From Desulfovibrio inopinatus DSM 10711 (GTDB taxonomy: Bacteria; Desulfobacterota; Desulfovibrionia; Desulfovibrionales; Desulfovibrionaceae), in the NCBI RefSeq assembly GCF_000429305.1, contig NZ_AUBP01000002.1:434001-498000 (forward strand): a stretch of 64,000 bases of DNA, written 5' to 3'. This document shows positions 24,112-33,875 of the stretch, piece after piece. Made by a program: the position numbers and the translations under genes. Position 1 is the stretch's first letter. The number at the start of each line of letters is the position of its first letter. The notes under the pieces are model-generated. The model worked only from the letters and a program-made list of their open reading frames with translations, did no database searches and had not been told where the DNA came from.

Positions 24112-26972
24112 GCCGGTCCAACGACGACAAAAAGCGTCTTCTTGTCATTGACGATTCCTGGCCCGTCAGACTCTCGTTTGAACGTATGCTTCGGGAGGCC
24201 GGATACCATGTGAGTTCGGCCGCAACGTTTGAAGAGGGAGAGCGATTTATTGCGGAAATTGCCTTTGACTTGGTTTTAACGGACATCATTCTTGATGAAT
24301 CATCAGGGCTTGATCTCCTGGCGTATGTAAAAAGTGTTGCCCCGGAGACGCCGGTTATTGTTATTACGGGGCAGCCCGATATTGATGTTGCAACAAATGC
24401 GTTACGACTCGGAGCATTCGATTTCTTGCAAAAGCCGGTTGTTCGTACCGAGTTGTTGCGTTCCGTGACACGAGCCCTCGCCTACAGGGCTGTTGTCGAT
24501 GAGAAGCATGAACTTGAACGCACCCTTGCATTTCGTGAAAAAACACTTTCCGCTTTGTTTGACGCCTCGCTTTCTCCGATGCTGCTTCTCTCTCCTCAAT
24601 GTGAAATCATGGCAATGAATGCCGCAGCTGCAAAAGTTTTGCAAATTGGACGAGATGACGCTCTTGGGAAAAACATTGCTGAATTCATCCCAGATAACGT
24701 CAAAGCCACGAACATCATGTTTTGGGAACAGGCCTTATGTGAAAAACAACCGGTTCGATTCGAAGCGCGATTCGATGAGGTTATTTTTGACGTTAATTTT
24801 TGTCCTGTTCTTGATGACGATAATACCGTGACGAGTGTGGCCGTGCATACGGCAGACTTGACGCGTCATGCTGCGTCAGAACGTGCTTTGCTTGAGATAA
24901 AGTCACACTTGGAAGACCTCGTTGTGGAGCGCACACGGGAGCTGACGAGTGCGAATACTCGCCTTACGCGTGAAGTGGCGGAGCGCGAAGATGCCGAGCG
25001 TATCATTTCGCGACAAAAGGCTTTTCTTGCACAAATTGTTGAAAATCTCCCCGTTGGTGTTCTGGCAAAAGACGTGAATGATAATTTTCGCGTGATGTTA
25101 TGGAATGCCAAGATGGAAGAAATTACCGGGATTTTTCGCGATGACGCTCTCGGCCACGAGTTTTCTTCTTTTGTAACAGATGAACAAGCCCAAAGCATTC
25201 GACGATCTGACTTGGAAGCCATCGAGCGTGGTGAGCCTATTGAGGTTTCATCGGAAAGCTTTGATATGCCAACGGGTAGAGTGCTGATCAAAGTCGTCAA
25301 AGCTGCTGTGTTTGGCGAAACAGGTGAAGCAGAATATGTGATGTCCATTGTCGAAGATGTATCCAAGCGTCTTCGCATGGAGCAGGAATTGGTTGCTGCC
25401 AAAGAACAGGCCGAGGCCGCCAACCAAGCGAAAAGTGCATTTCTTGCATCCATGAGCCACGAGATTCGTACGCCAATGAATGCCATTATTGGTCTTACGG
25501 ATCTTACGCTGAAACATACGAAAGATTTCAAGCAACGTGACAGGCTCCGGACCGTCAAAGAGTCGGCCCGGATGCTGCAACAAATTATTACCGATATTTT
25601 GGATTTGTCTAAAATTGAGGCCGGTCGCATGGAGCTTGACTCCATTGACTTCGATCTCCGAGATATTGTTTCATCCACGATTCGCATTATGGCCGTGAAT
25701 GCGCGAGAGAAAGGTCTCCCCATCATCTATGAAATCGATCAGGATGTGCCGCAATATGTCAGAGGTGATCCTATTCGATTGCGTCAGATCATACTCAACC
25801 TTGTTGGAAACGCGATTAAGTTTACATCAGAAGGCGGTATTGTCGTCAGTGTGAGCAAAATGCGTCATCATCGTGAAGCTCCCGGTACGGTCAGTTTGCT
25901 TTGCACGGTGAGTGATACGGGGATGGGAATAGCCAAGGACAAAATCGATGATGTTTTTAATCGGTTCAGCCAGGCAGATAGCTCGACGACACGAGAATAT
26001 GGCGGCACGGGTTTGGGATTGACGATCAGTTCGGAACTTGTGCGCATGATGAATGGGTGGATATGGATGGAGAGCGCATTGGGTGAGGGGACCGATGTCT
26101 TCTTTAAAATCGTCTTGGAAATCGGGGATCCGGAAAAAGCCAAAGCTATTCAACATGAGCAGGCTATAGCAAAACCGCGCCCCGTTATGACCAAGCGTCG
26201 CATTTTGGTTGCAGAAGACAATCCGATCAACGCAGAGGTGACACGAGAGATCTTAAGTGAGTTAGGACACTCCGTTTTTGTGGTAGAAAATGGCAGGCAA
26301 GCTGTCGATGCCATGCGTGATGCCCACTTTGACCTTGCATTTATGGATGTGGAGATGCCGGTCATGGACGGGATTGCAGCGACACGGCGCATCAGACGAG
26401 GAGAAGCCGGTGAACATGCTGCCGATGTTCCCATCATTGCGTTGACTGCTCATGCTTTGGTTGAAGTCAGGGAGAAGTGTCGTCGAGCCGGTATGGATGA
26501 CTATATGACAAAGCCCGTTGATTTCGATCAGCTTATTCCTATTATGGAGAATGTGATTAGGAATCGTTTCGAAGTCCATTCGGCAAATGATGTGCAACGG
26601 GATGGTCTTTCGGAAAATGCGCAGAATCGTCCGGTTTTTGACCAAGAAGGTGCGCTCACACGCTTACTGGGCAACGAAAAATTGCTGGAACGTATCATTA
26701 TTGCGTTGTTGGATGATATGCCCAACCGTTTAGAAAAACTCCAGCAAGTGGTTGAGGAAGGTGACGTAGAGAATATTCGGCTTATCACGCATAATCTTAG
26801 TGGGGCATTGGCGGCCGTTGGAGCCGTGTCCTCTCAGTATCTGTCCGATAATTTGCGCGAAACGGCAAAAAGCGGGGAGATGGAGAACCTTCCAGTTCTC
26901 TATGCGAACCTGAAGGCCGAGCTTGAAGCGTTTACTGAAGCGGCTCGCCCCAGAGGAGCCGCTTCAGAATAG
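24108..26972 (+). CDS. Hybrid sensor kinase: REC-PAS-PAS-HisKA-HATPase-REC-Hpt
   Basis: A 954-residue soluble hybrid kinase. Order: receiver at 8-130 with phospho-acceptor Asp59 (VLTDIILDESSG); PAS about 145-265; coiled coil; PAS about 300-430; HisKA with SMSHEIRTPMNAIIGL near 455; ATPase with N box NLVGNAIKF, G1 DTGMGI and G2 GTGLGL; second receiver near 705-825 (AFMDVEMPVMDG, TKPVDF); and C-terminal Hpt with the His of LITHNLSGALAAVGA near 880. It carries its whole phosphorelay in one chain, with no membrane segment. The input probably comes through the N-terminal receiver and the coupled EAL-HDOD protein. The start codon overlaps that gene's stop (ATGA). It ends two bases before the convergent lutC. 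Confidence 0.93.
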   Translation: MSRSNDDKKRLLVIDDSWPVRLSFERMLREAGYHVSSAATFEEGERFIAEIAFDLVLTDIILDESSGLDLLAYVKSVAPETPVIVITGQPDIDVATNALRLGAFDFLQKPVVRTELLRSVTRALAYRAVVDEKHELERTLAFREKTLSALFDASLSPMLLLSPQCEIMAMNAAAAKVLQIGRDDALGKNIAEFIPDNVKATNIMFWEQALCEKQPVRFEARFDEVIFDVNFCPVLDDDNTVTSVAVHTADLTRHAASERALLEIKSHLEDLVVERTRELTSANTRLTREVAEREDAERIISRQKAFLAQIVENLPVGVLAKDVNDNFRVMLWNAKMEEITGIFRDDALGHEFSSFVTDEQAQSIRRSDLEAIERGEPIEVSSESFDMPTGRVLIKVVKAAVFGETGEAEYVMSIVEDVSKRLRMEQELVAAKEQAEAANQAKSAFLASMSHEIRTPMNAIIGLTDLTLKHTKDFKQRDRLRTVKESARMLQQIITDILDLSKIEAGRMELDSIDFDLRDIVSSTIRIMAVNAREKGLPIIYEIDQDVPQYVRGDPIRLRQIILNLVGNAIKFTSEGGIVVSVSKMRHHREAPGTVSLLCTVSDTGMGIAKDKIDDVFNRFSQADSSTTREYGGTGLGLTISSELVRMMNGWIWMESALGEGTDVFFKIVLEIGDPEKAKAIQHEQAIAKPRPVMTKRRILVAEDNPINAEVTREILSELGHSVFVVENGRQAVDAMRDAHFDLAFMDVEMPVMDGIAATRRIRRGEAGEHAADVPIIALTAHALVEVREKCRRAGMDDYMTKPVDFDQLIPIMENVIRNRFEVHSANDVQRDGLSENAQNRPVFDQEGALTRLLGNEKLLERIIIALLDDMPNRLEKLQQVVEEGDVENIRLITHNLSGALAAVGAVSSQYLSDNLRETAKSGEMENLPVLYANLKAELEAFTEAARPRGAASE
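26937..26965. other. Hairpin inside the 3' end of the hybrid kinase gene
   Basis: A perfect 10-bp inverted repeat (GAAGCGGCTC with GAGCCGCTTC) and a nine-base loop lie in the last codons of the kinase. No T run follows on either strand. With only two bases between the convergent stops, it may be the only structure that limits read-through between the two operons. Confidence 0.45.
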
Positions 26973-26974
26973 CA

Positions 26975-27712
26975 TTATTCCCCAAGAACGATGAAAAGAC
27001 AGGCTGCACGGGGACCATGTGCGCCGTGGACCATGACGGCCTCGATATCTGCGGTTTTGCTTGGTCCGGAAACAAATGTGACCGTGTTTGGCAATCCGTG
27101 TTCGTGATGATATTCACGAAGGAGACTGTACAATTCTCCATAATCGGCGCAGATTCTGTCCAGACTGACGATTGCCGCATGAATTGAGGGTAAGAGCGAC
27201 GTAGATCGGGGGCGCCCTGGACCGGAGAGCATGAGGATTGTCGCTGATTCCGCAACGATGAAATCGGCGCCTGTGATACCGATAAAACTTGACCGGGCGC
27301 GTGAGTGGTACTGTTCGGGATCTCGAGACAATGTACTCAACAAAGCGTCGGGAAGTGCGGCGGTGATGGACGGTAGAGCAGCATCCACCAAAGGATGATC
27401 CCACGCGATGAGGATATTGTCCTGGCTCCACTCCGGTTCGTAATCGGACGCTATGGATGCGAGTATCGGGCCGATTTCGTCCGGTGTTTTGACGAGATAG
27501 ACCTGAAACCGTGCAGCCTGGCCAGTTGCATCAAGCCCTTCAGCCAGAGCCAAGCGCTCTTCCTTCGTCCGGTCCCTGGCCTGTCCGGCTTTGGCATTGA
27601 ATGCCTGTATTGCTGCCGCTTCATCTGAATCGAATGTGTCATGGTCCGACGTGTGACGAAGTGCGTTGCGAACACGTGTGAGAAACGCCGTCCGTTGTGA
27701 AGGATCAGTCAC
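26975..27712 (-). CDS. lutC: LUD-domain lactate utilisation protein (LutC-like)
   Basis: A 245-residue LUD/YkgG family protein. The start is the GTG at 27712, preceded by AAGGAGG and overlapping the end of lutB by eight bases. Family features include the C-terminal core FIGITGADFIVAESATILMLSGPGRPRSTSLLP and the ending VHGAHGPRAACLFIVLGE. LutC works with the Fe-S proteins LutA and LutB in oxidation of L-lactate to pyruvate. Its partner LutB lies directly upstream; LutA does not. Function in lactate oxidation is inferred from family and pairing. Confidence 0.88.
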   Translation of the reverse strand: MTDPSQRTAFLTRVRNALRHTSDHDTFDSDEAAAIQAFNAKAGQARDRTKEERLALAEGLDATGQAARFQVYLVKTPDEIGPILASIASDYEPEWSQDNILIAWDHPLVDAALPSITAALPDALLSTLSRDPEQYHSRARSSFIGITGADFIVAESATILMLSGPGRPRSTSLLPSIHAAIVSLDRICADYGELYSLLREYHHEHGLPNTVTFVSGPSKTADIEAVMVHGAHGPRAACLFIVLGE

Positions 27713-29189
27713 GGTTCTCCTCCTTGGTGTTGGGCTCGGCATTGGGACGGCAACAACTCGTAGCCCGCATGCGGCGAAACCGAACGGAAAAGGGGTCTTT
27801 CGCCAACAGTCGAATATCTCGTCCAAAAGTCCAGCCATTGAGCGGAGGAGGAAGCGTGCTGATGGCTCCGTCTTTCTGGGGAAGCAGCCGTTGTCCGGCT
27901 CCGGCGGCTTTTGCGGCCAAGGTAAACCCTGTATGAGAGCGGACGAGCCCTGCCCATGCAGCATAGCCGAGACGTTCTCCTTGAGAGGTCGGGGTAACAT
28001 CCCAAGCCTGGTCGCCTTGCGCCAATTTGAATCGCAGCGCAAGAATCATTCGCGGAAGATCATTGCCGACTGGACAAATATCGCGACATGCTCCGCATAA
28101 TGTTTCACCAAAAATAAGATCCTTCGCTCGGTTGACGCCGGAAAGCAATGGGGCGGCGACAGTACCGATAGGGCCACAGTACGGAAATCCATAGCTGTGC
28201 CCTCCTACCTTGGCATAGACCGGACAAATATTGAGACAGCCACCACACTTGATGCAATGGAGAATTTCTCTGAATTCCGGATCGGCCAGAATGCGCATGC
28301 GGCCGTTATCGACGATAACGAGATGAAATTCTTCCGGCCCGTCGGCTTCGTCATTTCCCCGCGGACCACCGACATAGCTGACATACGTCGACATGTTTTG
28401 CGCTGCCGCTCCGCGAGTCAGCAGACGCAGAACAACATGGTGATCATATAATGTCGCGGCGACTTTTTCCATTCCGATGAGTGCAATATGCACCTTGGGC
28501 AAGGTCGATGCCATGCGAATGTTGCCTTCGTTGGAAACAAGCGCCACCTGACCGGTTTCTGCACAAGCAATATTGCCCCCGGAGATTCCCATATCGGCAT
28601 GAAGAAATTTCTCACGCAATGTTTTCCGGGCAATCAACGTAAGTTCTGGAGGATCTTCCGTGTAGGGCGTCCCGAGCTTTTCTTCGAATAGCCTCCCGAT
28701 ATCCTGTCTCGTCATGTGAATGGCTGGTGCAATAATATGCGATGGCGAATCCCCGGCAAGTTGAATGATATATTCTCCAAGGTCGGTTTCTACGACCTCA
28801 ATGCCATCTTCTTCCAAAGCCGGGTTGAGGCCGATTTCTTCGGACAGCATGGACTTGCCTTTGACGACACGTTTAACCTGATGTTTTTGGGCAACGCGAC
28901 GGCAGTAGGCAGTGGCTTCGGCAGCGTCTTGAGCGAAAAAAACGTGTCCACCACGTTTCTCTACGTTTGCTGCCAGGGTTTCAAGGACGTGGTCGAGTTG
29001 AGCGATTGTTCGACGGCGAATTGTACGACCAACTTGGCGGAGACCTTCGCCTTCAGGGAGTGTTTTGTAGCTGGCCAACGCTCCTTTGCCTATACGATTT
29101 TGCAAATTGCGTAATGCTCCGTGCAAATGTTCGTCATTGAGCGCAGAGCTTGCCGCCTGTTTAAAGTGTTCTGTCTTGATTTCGGTCAT
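27705..29189 (-). CDS. lutB: Fe-S lactate oxidation subunit (LutB-like, LUD plus ferredoxin domains)
   Basis: A 494-residue protein with an N-terminal LUD domain (about 50-300; VVKGKSMLSEEIGLNPALE, GISGGNIACAETGQV) and a C-terminal ferredoxin domain. The two [4Fe-4S] motifs are CIKCGGCLNICPVY near 315 and CGACRDICPVG near 370. Length fits LutB (about 470-490 residues). GGAG precedes the ATG. It overlaps lutC. The usual LutA (a Cys-rich CCG-domain protein) is absent here, and this LutB has no fused CCG domain. Lactate is a main electron donor for sulfate reducers, so a role in central catabolism is likely. Confidence 0.9.
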   Translation of the reverse strand: MTEIKTEHFKQAASSALNDEHLHGALRNLQNRIGKGALASYKTLPEGEGLRQVGRTIRRRTIAQLDHVLETLAANVEKRGGHVFFAQDAAEATAYCRRVAQKHQVKRVVKGKSMLSEEIGLNPALEEDGIEVVETDLGEYIIQLAGDSPSHIIAPAIHMTRQDIGRLFEEKLGTPYTEDPPELTLIARKTLREKFLHADMGISGGNIACAETGQVALVSNEGNIRMASTLPKVHIALIGMEKVAATLYDHHVVLRLLTRGAAAQNMSTYVSYVGGPRGNDEADGPEEFHLVIVDNGRMRILADPEFREILHCIKCGGCLNICPVYAKVGGHSYGFPYCGPIGTVAAPLLSGVNRAKDLIFGETLCGACRDICPVGNDLPRMILALRFKLAQGDQAWDVTPTSQGERLGYAAWAGLVRSHTGFTLAAKAAGAGQRLLPQKDGAISTLPPPLNGWTFGRDIRLLAKDPFSVRFRRMRATSCCRPNAEPNTKEENRD

Positions 29190-29568
29190 GAGTTCGTCTC
29201 CGGCAACCGGGAAGAATTGAAAAGTCAGGTAACTATCCCGGTTTCATACATTCCTTTACAACAGAAATGGGGGATTGGTGAACTGCAGCGCCGTTACGAA
29301 ATAATAGAACTCACTTTCCATGGAGTTCGGGCGTTCATGGAAGGGGTTTCGTAAAACGGCAATCTGTGCCTCTTGTTCATGGCGTTTGTCGGCCGGGTGT
29401 GGTCGGTCATACGAGGGTGTACGGCTCTCCACGGTGTTTATAGCTGAAGAGGGCCGGTGCTTTCTCGCACCGTCTGGCCATACGGTGCATGAGCGCGTCC
29501 GCTCGGTCAAGGCAGAAAATGGGCGGTCATGACGAGCACGGAAACCGTGTGGACGAGTTAATAAAAAA
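29190..29568. other. Intergenic region upstream of lutBC
   Basis: About 380 bases with no convincing gene on either strand. The possible frames lack ribosome sites and have odd composition. It contains a stem-loop at 29455-29472 (CGGTGC/GCACCG with a six-base loop) about 265 bases before lutB. It should hold the lutBC promoter, which I could not pin down. Confidence 0.4.
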
Positions 29569-29595
29569 GGAAGGGAGCGTAGCAAACTCCCTTCC
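29569..29595 (-). terminator. Intrinsic terminator after the molybdopterin oxidoreductase
   Basis: A nine-bp stem (GGAAGGGAG with CTCCCTTCC) and nine-base loop are followed on the minus strand by TTTTTTATTAA. It lies about 30 bases beyond the oxidoreductase stop and separates it from lutBC. Confidence 0.88.
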
Positions 29596-29624
29596 TGAAT
29601 AAAAACGTAAAAAAAACGAAGAAG

Positions 29625-31709
29625 TTATCCTTTAGAGATGGTGATGAAATGCTCTTGCATGGCAACACCACCGCCGTGCATGTCGATTATCTCAAGGCCA
29701 CCGGGCATGAGTTCGTTGTCGGCAACACCTTGATTAAAGGCACGCGTTTCAACGGGCAGTTTGTGTCCGAATCCGTGCACCATGAAGACGGCTTCAGGGT
29801 GAATGAACTTGGTGACAAACGCCGTTGATTTCGCCGTGTATCCATTAGAAGAGACGGTGACGGGATCGCCGTCGACAATGCCAAGTTCTTTGGCACGTTC
29901 TTCATTGATCCAAATCGGGTTGATCGGCATTTGTTCATTGAGCAGCGGATTGTTGACCGTATGTCCTTGGGTATGAACGCCGCAACGACCAAAAGTGATG
30001 CGGAATTGTCCCGCTGGCGGTGATGCTGGAGACACATATTGCGGCAGAGAAGCATACCCTGCCTTTTCCCATTTTTCGCTGATCATCTCCAGTTTGCCCG
30101 ATGGGGTGGGGAAAGAGAGCTCATCCAACGTCCGATATTTAGCACTGTCGGCAAGCGAAACCATACCCGTCGCGTCGAAATCTTCGAGAGAAACACCTGT
30201 CGGTTCGAGCTGGTAGTTCCAAATCGCTTCTATGGATTCAAAAGCAAGGGATTCCATACCAAGACGGGAGGCAAGCCCACACAGAATTTCCCATTCGGAC
30301 TTGGTGTCATAGCGTGGGCTCAAAGCACGTTTCCGAACAAATAAATGCGGTTTGAGACCATTTTTACAAGCAATAATGCTTTCCCGCGAAAGATAGGGGG
30401 ACATCGGCAAAATCACGTCGCTATGCCACGCCGTATCCGACCAGGAAAACGTGACCGATACGAGCAAGTCCAGGTTTTCCCATTTCTTTTTCAAAGCGTC
30501 AGGGTCGGGAAAGGCCATTAAGGGGTCGTGTCGGAAACACAGGTATGCTTTAATGGGGTAAGGATCACCCGTTGTAATGGCATCGTAGGCAAGGTTGACC
30601 AGCCCTGGGCCGGCATCAATATGCGGATGTTTCCAGCCGGCACCGTCAGCGCGTTTCGTTTCGGGCTTGGGAAAAAGATCAACGAGTTTTTTCAGCCCCT
30701 TCCGACCGTAGTCACCGGGTTTATTGGTAATAGCCAAGCCGCCTTTGGCTCCGATGGAGCCGAGGAGGGCATTAATGATATAAGCTGTCCGGCAAACATG
30801 GAAGGACGTTTCATAACGAGCAACCATCCAGCCTGGATGCCAGATAACAGCAGGAGCCGCTGACGCGAGCTGTCTGGCAAACGTGATAATCTGGTCGGCT
30901 TTGACGCCGGTTTCGGTTTCGGCCCATTTGGGGGTGTACGGTTGGATATAAGAAACAAGGTCATCGAATCCGTCGACGACGCGGGAGACATAGTCCGCGT
31001 CGTAGAGTTTCTCCGAAATAAGCGTATGAATGACGGCCAGGTTAAACGCATGGTCTGTGCCTGGACGGATCATGAAAAAGTTATCAGCCTTGCCTGCCGT
31101 GACTGTTCCGCGCACATCGATAACGGTGAGCTTTGCTCCGGCGGCCATGCCATCAAGCACCTGGTTTACTTCGCTGACATTGATGGCTTCGAAAATGTTG
31201 CGTGTTTGTAAAACGATATGCTTGGCGTTTTTATAGTCATACGACACGTCTTTGCGGCCGATGCCCATCACCGACTTGGCCGCGTGTTGGACATTTCGGG
31301 CACACGCTGCGTCGTGATTACAGTAATTAGGAGAACCAATGCCGCGCATGAATGCTTGATGAAGGTCGGGGAACGGACCACCACGATCGGACCAAAGAAC
31401 GGTTTCAGGGCCGTTCGCTTTTATAATGGTCTTAAGCTTGTCGGCAACATGGTCAAGCGCTTCATCCCAGGAAACACGACGCCATTTTCCCTGACCACGT
31501 TCTCCGACACGGATCATGGGAAACTGCGGGCGCTCAACATCGTGTTCTAAAGCATACCCTGCCGCACCACGGGCACATAACGCGCCTTTCAGGCCAGAAT
31601 GGGGGTTGCCTTGAATAAAGGTGACATCGCCGTCTTCCACATCCACCTGGATGGGACAACGGACAGTACACATGCCACAGACACTGAAGACTTTTTGGGG
31701 TTCACCCAT
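29625..31709 (-). CDS. Cytoplasmic molybdopterin (bis-MGD) oxidoreductase, catalytic subunit
   Basis: A 694-residue member of the DMSO-reductase superfamily. The N-terminus carries one [4Fe-4S] motif, Cys11-x2-Cys14-x3-Cys18-x26-Cys45. The likely Mo ligand is Cys136 (NHDAACARN), at the place where PsrA/PhsA-type enzymes and formate dehydrogenases have Cys/SeCys. The C-terminal domain (NPIWINEERAKELGIVDGDPVTVSSNG) is the usual cofactor-binding beta-barrel. No twin-arginine signal is present, so it acts in the cytoplasm, unlike periplasmic thiosulfate or polysulfide reductases. GGAGG six bases before the ATG at 31709 sets the start. No Fe-S or membrane subunit is adjacent. A four-cluster ferredoxin lies 13 kb away, after the nuo genes. 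The substrate is unknown. Confidence 0.85.
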   Translation of the reverse strand: MGEPQKVFSVCGMCTVRCPIQVDVEDGDVTFIQGNPHSGLKGALCARGAAGYALEHDVERPQFPMIRVGERGQGKWRRVSWDEALDHVADKLKTIIKANGPETVLWSDRGGPFPDLHQAFMRGIGSPNYCNHDAACARNVQHAAKSVMGIGRKDVSYDYKNAKHIVLQTRNIFEAINVSEVNQVLDGMAAGAKLTVIDVRGTVTAGKADNFFMIRPGTDHAFNLAVIHTLISEKLYDADYVSRVVDGFDDLVSYIQPYTPKWAETETGVKADQIITFARQLASAAPAVIWHPGWMVARYETSFHVCRTAYIINALLGSIGAKGGLAITNKPGDYGRKGLKKLVDLFPKPETKRADGAGWKHPHIDAGPGLVNLAYDAITTGDPYPIKAYLCFRHDPLMAFPDPDALKKKWENLDLLVSVTFSWSDTAWHSDVILPMSPYLSRESIIACKNGLKPHLFVRKRALSPRYDTKSEWEILCGLASRLGMESLAFESIEAIWNYQLEPTGVSLEDFDATGMVSLADSAKYRTLDELSFPTPSGKLEMISEKWEKAGYASLPQYVSPASPPAGQFRITFGRCGVHTQGHTVNNPLLNEQMPINPIWINEERAKELGIVDGDPVTVSSNGYTAKSTAFVTKFIHPEAVFMVHGFGHKLPVETRAFNQGVADNELMPGGLEIIDMHGGGVAMQEHFITISKG

Positions 31710-32383
31710 TCTTGACCTCCACACGAGTTGTATTGCCGGGATCTTGGATAAGGTACTTGCATCCCTTGTGATTTTCCCGGCTTCACTAGCCTGCGTTCCT
31801 CACTGGATGTGCAGTATACATAGGTAATATGCAAAAAATGAACATCGGTGTCACTGTTATTCTCGTAAAGGGAACACACGCACCGGAATCAGCAAGAGCC
31901 GATTGTGTAATATACTCAGGCAATTATCAATTCGTATTTATAAAAGCAAGACTTTGAGAAGCTCGTGAAAAAAAGTACTCTCACGTGTTGTTAGCATCGG
32001 GTGATACGGCTATTTCGTTGGAAATAAGTCTATTATTTATGTCTGGAATTGATAAAAATCGCAAAGCTAGTTTGGGAAAAAAAGAACAATAAAATGTTTT
32101 TCCCGACTTTTTTAAAAAAGAAATGCTTCAGATTTCAGCGTATATTGCGAATTCTTGGGTCATTGCGCACGGTTTGACACCAGCGGGGGGGAATTGACGG
32201 AAACCTTTTTGGCTTCTATCAAGGCACAATACAAAAAAGAGAGGCATGGCGCAGAGCGAGTTTACTGCGCATGTTTCAGGTTCACGTGTCGAGTCGTGCC
32301 CTGGTGGTGCACGTCTTGCGTTTTTTTGCGTGAACGCTGGTTGAAACCGGTGTGCGCTGCACACGAAAAAGGAGCAACATCCT
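31710..32383. other. Divergent intergenic region before the nuo operon
   Basis: A 674-base gap between the leftward oxidoreductase and nuoA. It is AT-rich from 31800 to 32150 and becomes GC-rich towards nuoA. A sigma-70-like promoter is called at 32194-32222. A 42-codon frame at 31829-31957 has only a weak ribosome site, and I do not call it. No RNA element was recognised. The length suggests regulation of the respiratory operon. Confidence 0.45.
32194..32222 (+). promoter_or_regulatory. Candidate sigma-70 promoter of the nuo operon
   Basis: TTGACG at 32194-32199 and TATCAA at 32217-32222 are separated by exactly 17 bases. It would give a leader of about 155 bases before nuoA. Confidence 0.4.
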
Positions 32384-32761
32384 ATGGTTTTCAGTTGGCT
32401 GAACGTCGCCATTCTCATGTTTCTCCTCATGGGATTGGCTTTTGCCGGCGGGCCGTTGGTAGGATCTATCCTGCTTGCACCCAAGGCGCGGGGTGGAGCT
32501 ATGGGGTTGCCGTATGAATGCGGCATGCCCCCACACGGCCCCTCATGGATTCGTTTCGGCATCAGTTACTACTTTTATGCACTGATTTTTTTGGCATTTG
32601 ATGTCGACGTGCTCTATCTGTTTCCCGTTGCCACCTGGTATCCCCGCTCCGCGGGCTTCTTTCCGTTTGTGGAAATCCTGATCTTCGTCGGGGTGTTGTT
32701 CCTGGCAATCCTCTACTTCTTGAAAAAAGGCGTGTTCACATGGCCGAGAAAGATTTGCTGA
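32384..32761 (+). CDS. nuoA: NADH-quinone oxidoreductase subunit A
   Basis: A 125-residue membrane subunit with three helices (about 8-30, 60-82, 92-112). The conserved loop [24 protein letters not shown] and [11 protein letters not shown] are diagnostic: the Cys-containing loop lies at the quinone-site entrance, and the acidic helix belongs to the proton path. AAGGAG precedes the ATG. It is the first gene of the operon and overlaps nuoB by 22 bases. The complex here lacks NuoE, NuoF and NuoG, so the donor is not expected to be NADH. Confidence 0.95.
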   Translation: MVFSWLNVAILMFLLMGLAFAGGPLVGSILLAPKARGGAMGLPYECGMPPHGPSWIRFGISYYFYALIFLAFDVDVLYLFPVATWYPRSAGFFPFVEILIFVGVLFLAILYFLKKGVFTWPRKIC

Positions 32762-33336
32762 CACCCGCACAAGGGGTGGTGGACGAGGCGCTCGTACCGC
32801 TTGCGTTACCGCGTAAGTTTCTTGATGTCTGTCGCGCCATGTCCATTTGGCCCATGACATTTGGTCTGGCCTGCTGTGCTATTGAAATGATGTCCGTTGG
32901 TATGGCTCGTTTCGATATCGCGCGTTTTGGGGCGGAAGTGTTTAGACCGTCTCCTCGTCAATCTGACCTTATGATTGTCGCTGGAACGGTTTCCCGTAAG
33001 ATGGCTCCTGCGCTGGTGACGTTGTACGAGCAAATGCCGGCTCCGCGCTATGTCATCGCCATGGGAAACTGTGCTATTTCCGGCGGCCCGTTCGCGTTTG
33101 AAGGCCAATATGGCATTGTCGAAGGCGTGGATAAGCTCATCCCGGTAGATATCTATATACCTGGCTGTCCTCCGCGTCCTGAAGCCCTTCTGGAAGGTCT
33201 TTTTGCTCTGCAGGAAAAGATGACCGGCAAACGCTGGTGGCCGCAACCGGCAAGCCCCGGAAGCGAAGCGGCAACGTGTCCGGCGTCGTGTGTATCAGTT
33301 GCGCCGCAAGCCGCGTCGACGGAGGAAGGGAAATGA
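32740..33336 (+). CDS. nuoB: NADH-quinone oxidoreductase subunit B (N2 cluster)
   Basis: A 198-residue peripheral-arm subunit that ligates cluster N2, the last Fe-S centre before quinone. Ligands are visible as the tandem Cys45-Cys46 (GLACCAIEM), the Cys of MGNCAISGG and the Cys of [14 protein letters not shown]. The usual FRPSPRQSD and [10 protein letters not shown] motifs are present. About 30 extra C-terminal residues rich in Ala, Ser and Pro (with Cys in CPASCVSV) extend past the conserved core. The ATG lies inside the end of nuoA, and its stop overlaps nuoC by four bases. Confidence 0.96.
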   Translation: MAEKDLLTPAQGVVDEALVPLALPRKFLDVCRAMSIWPMTFGLACCAIEMMSVGMARFDIARFGAEVFRPSPRQSDLMIVAGTVSRKMAPALVTLYEQMPAPRYVIAMGNCAISGGPFAFEGQYGIVEGVDKLIPVDIYIPGCPPRPEALLEGLFALQEKMTGKRWWPQPASPGSEAATCPASCVSVAPQAASTEEGK

Positions 33337-33875
33337 GTCAGCCTGATTTTCATTTTCTCAAGAATGCCTGTGTTGGGGAATGTGAGTTCCGGAAATCCGG
33401 TGAAGTTCTAAGCGTTTTCCTGGAAGAAGACGATCTGCTTACCGTTGTCAAAGCGCTTCGCAAGAACGATTACTTTTTGGAAGATGTAACCGGACTCGAC
33501 GTTGCCGAAGGTTTATTGGTTCTGTACCACTTCGATCACTTCCGTGAACCTGGCCGAATTTCTCTTCGCGTTTTACTCCTTCGTGATAATCCCGTCATCC
33601 CTTCTATCGCCCCCATCTATCATGGTGCAGAATGGCACGAACGGGAAACCGCTGATTTTTATGGCATTACGTTCGAAGGCAACCCCAATCCGGCTCCGCT
33701 GCTCTTGCCCGATGATGATACCCCGCCTCCTCTTCTCAAAAGTGATGCCAAGCGGGCAGGCTTGTATAAAGTGAAGCCGTTCCACGAATTTGTGCACTGC
33801 CCGGAACATCACCCCCTCGTACAGAGATTGTACGCCAATACGGCAGATAAAGACGAAGGAGAGCAGGGCAAATGA
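33333..33875 (+). CDS. nuoC: NADH-quinone oxidoreductase subunit C
   Basis: A 180-residue peripheral-arm subunit (30-kDa family). The block [26 protein letters not shown] is diagnostic. The start is the ATG at 33333, with GGAGGAAGGGAA before it and overlapping the nuoB stop. An in-frame longer reading from 33237 only covers the end of nuoB. NuoC is separate from NuoD here, unlike the fused NuoCD of enterobacteria. NuoC docks to NuoD and has no cofactor. Confidence 0.94.
   Translation: MSQPDFHFLKNACVGECEFRKSGEVLSVFLEEDDLLTVVKALRKNDYFLEDVTGLDVAEGLLVLYHFDHFREPGRISLRVLLLRDNPVIPSIAPIYHGAEWHERETADFYGITFEGNPNPAPLLLPDDDTPPPLLKSDAKRAGLYKVKPFHEFVHCPEHHPLVQRLYANTADKDEGEQGK

Noticed and set aside
29256-29585. 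A 109-codon minus-strand frame upstream of lutB
   Set aside because: It is very rich in Arg, Pro, Ser and His, has no ribosome site, and overlaps the terminator of the oxidoreductase gene.
31829-31957. A 42-codon frame in the gap before nuoA
   Set aside because: Only a weak AGGT precedes it, the composition is not distinctive, and it lies in a promoter region.
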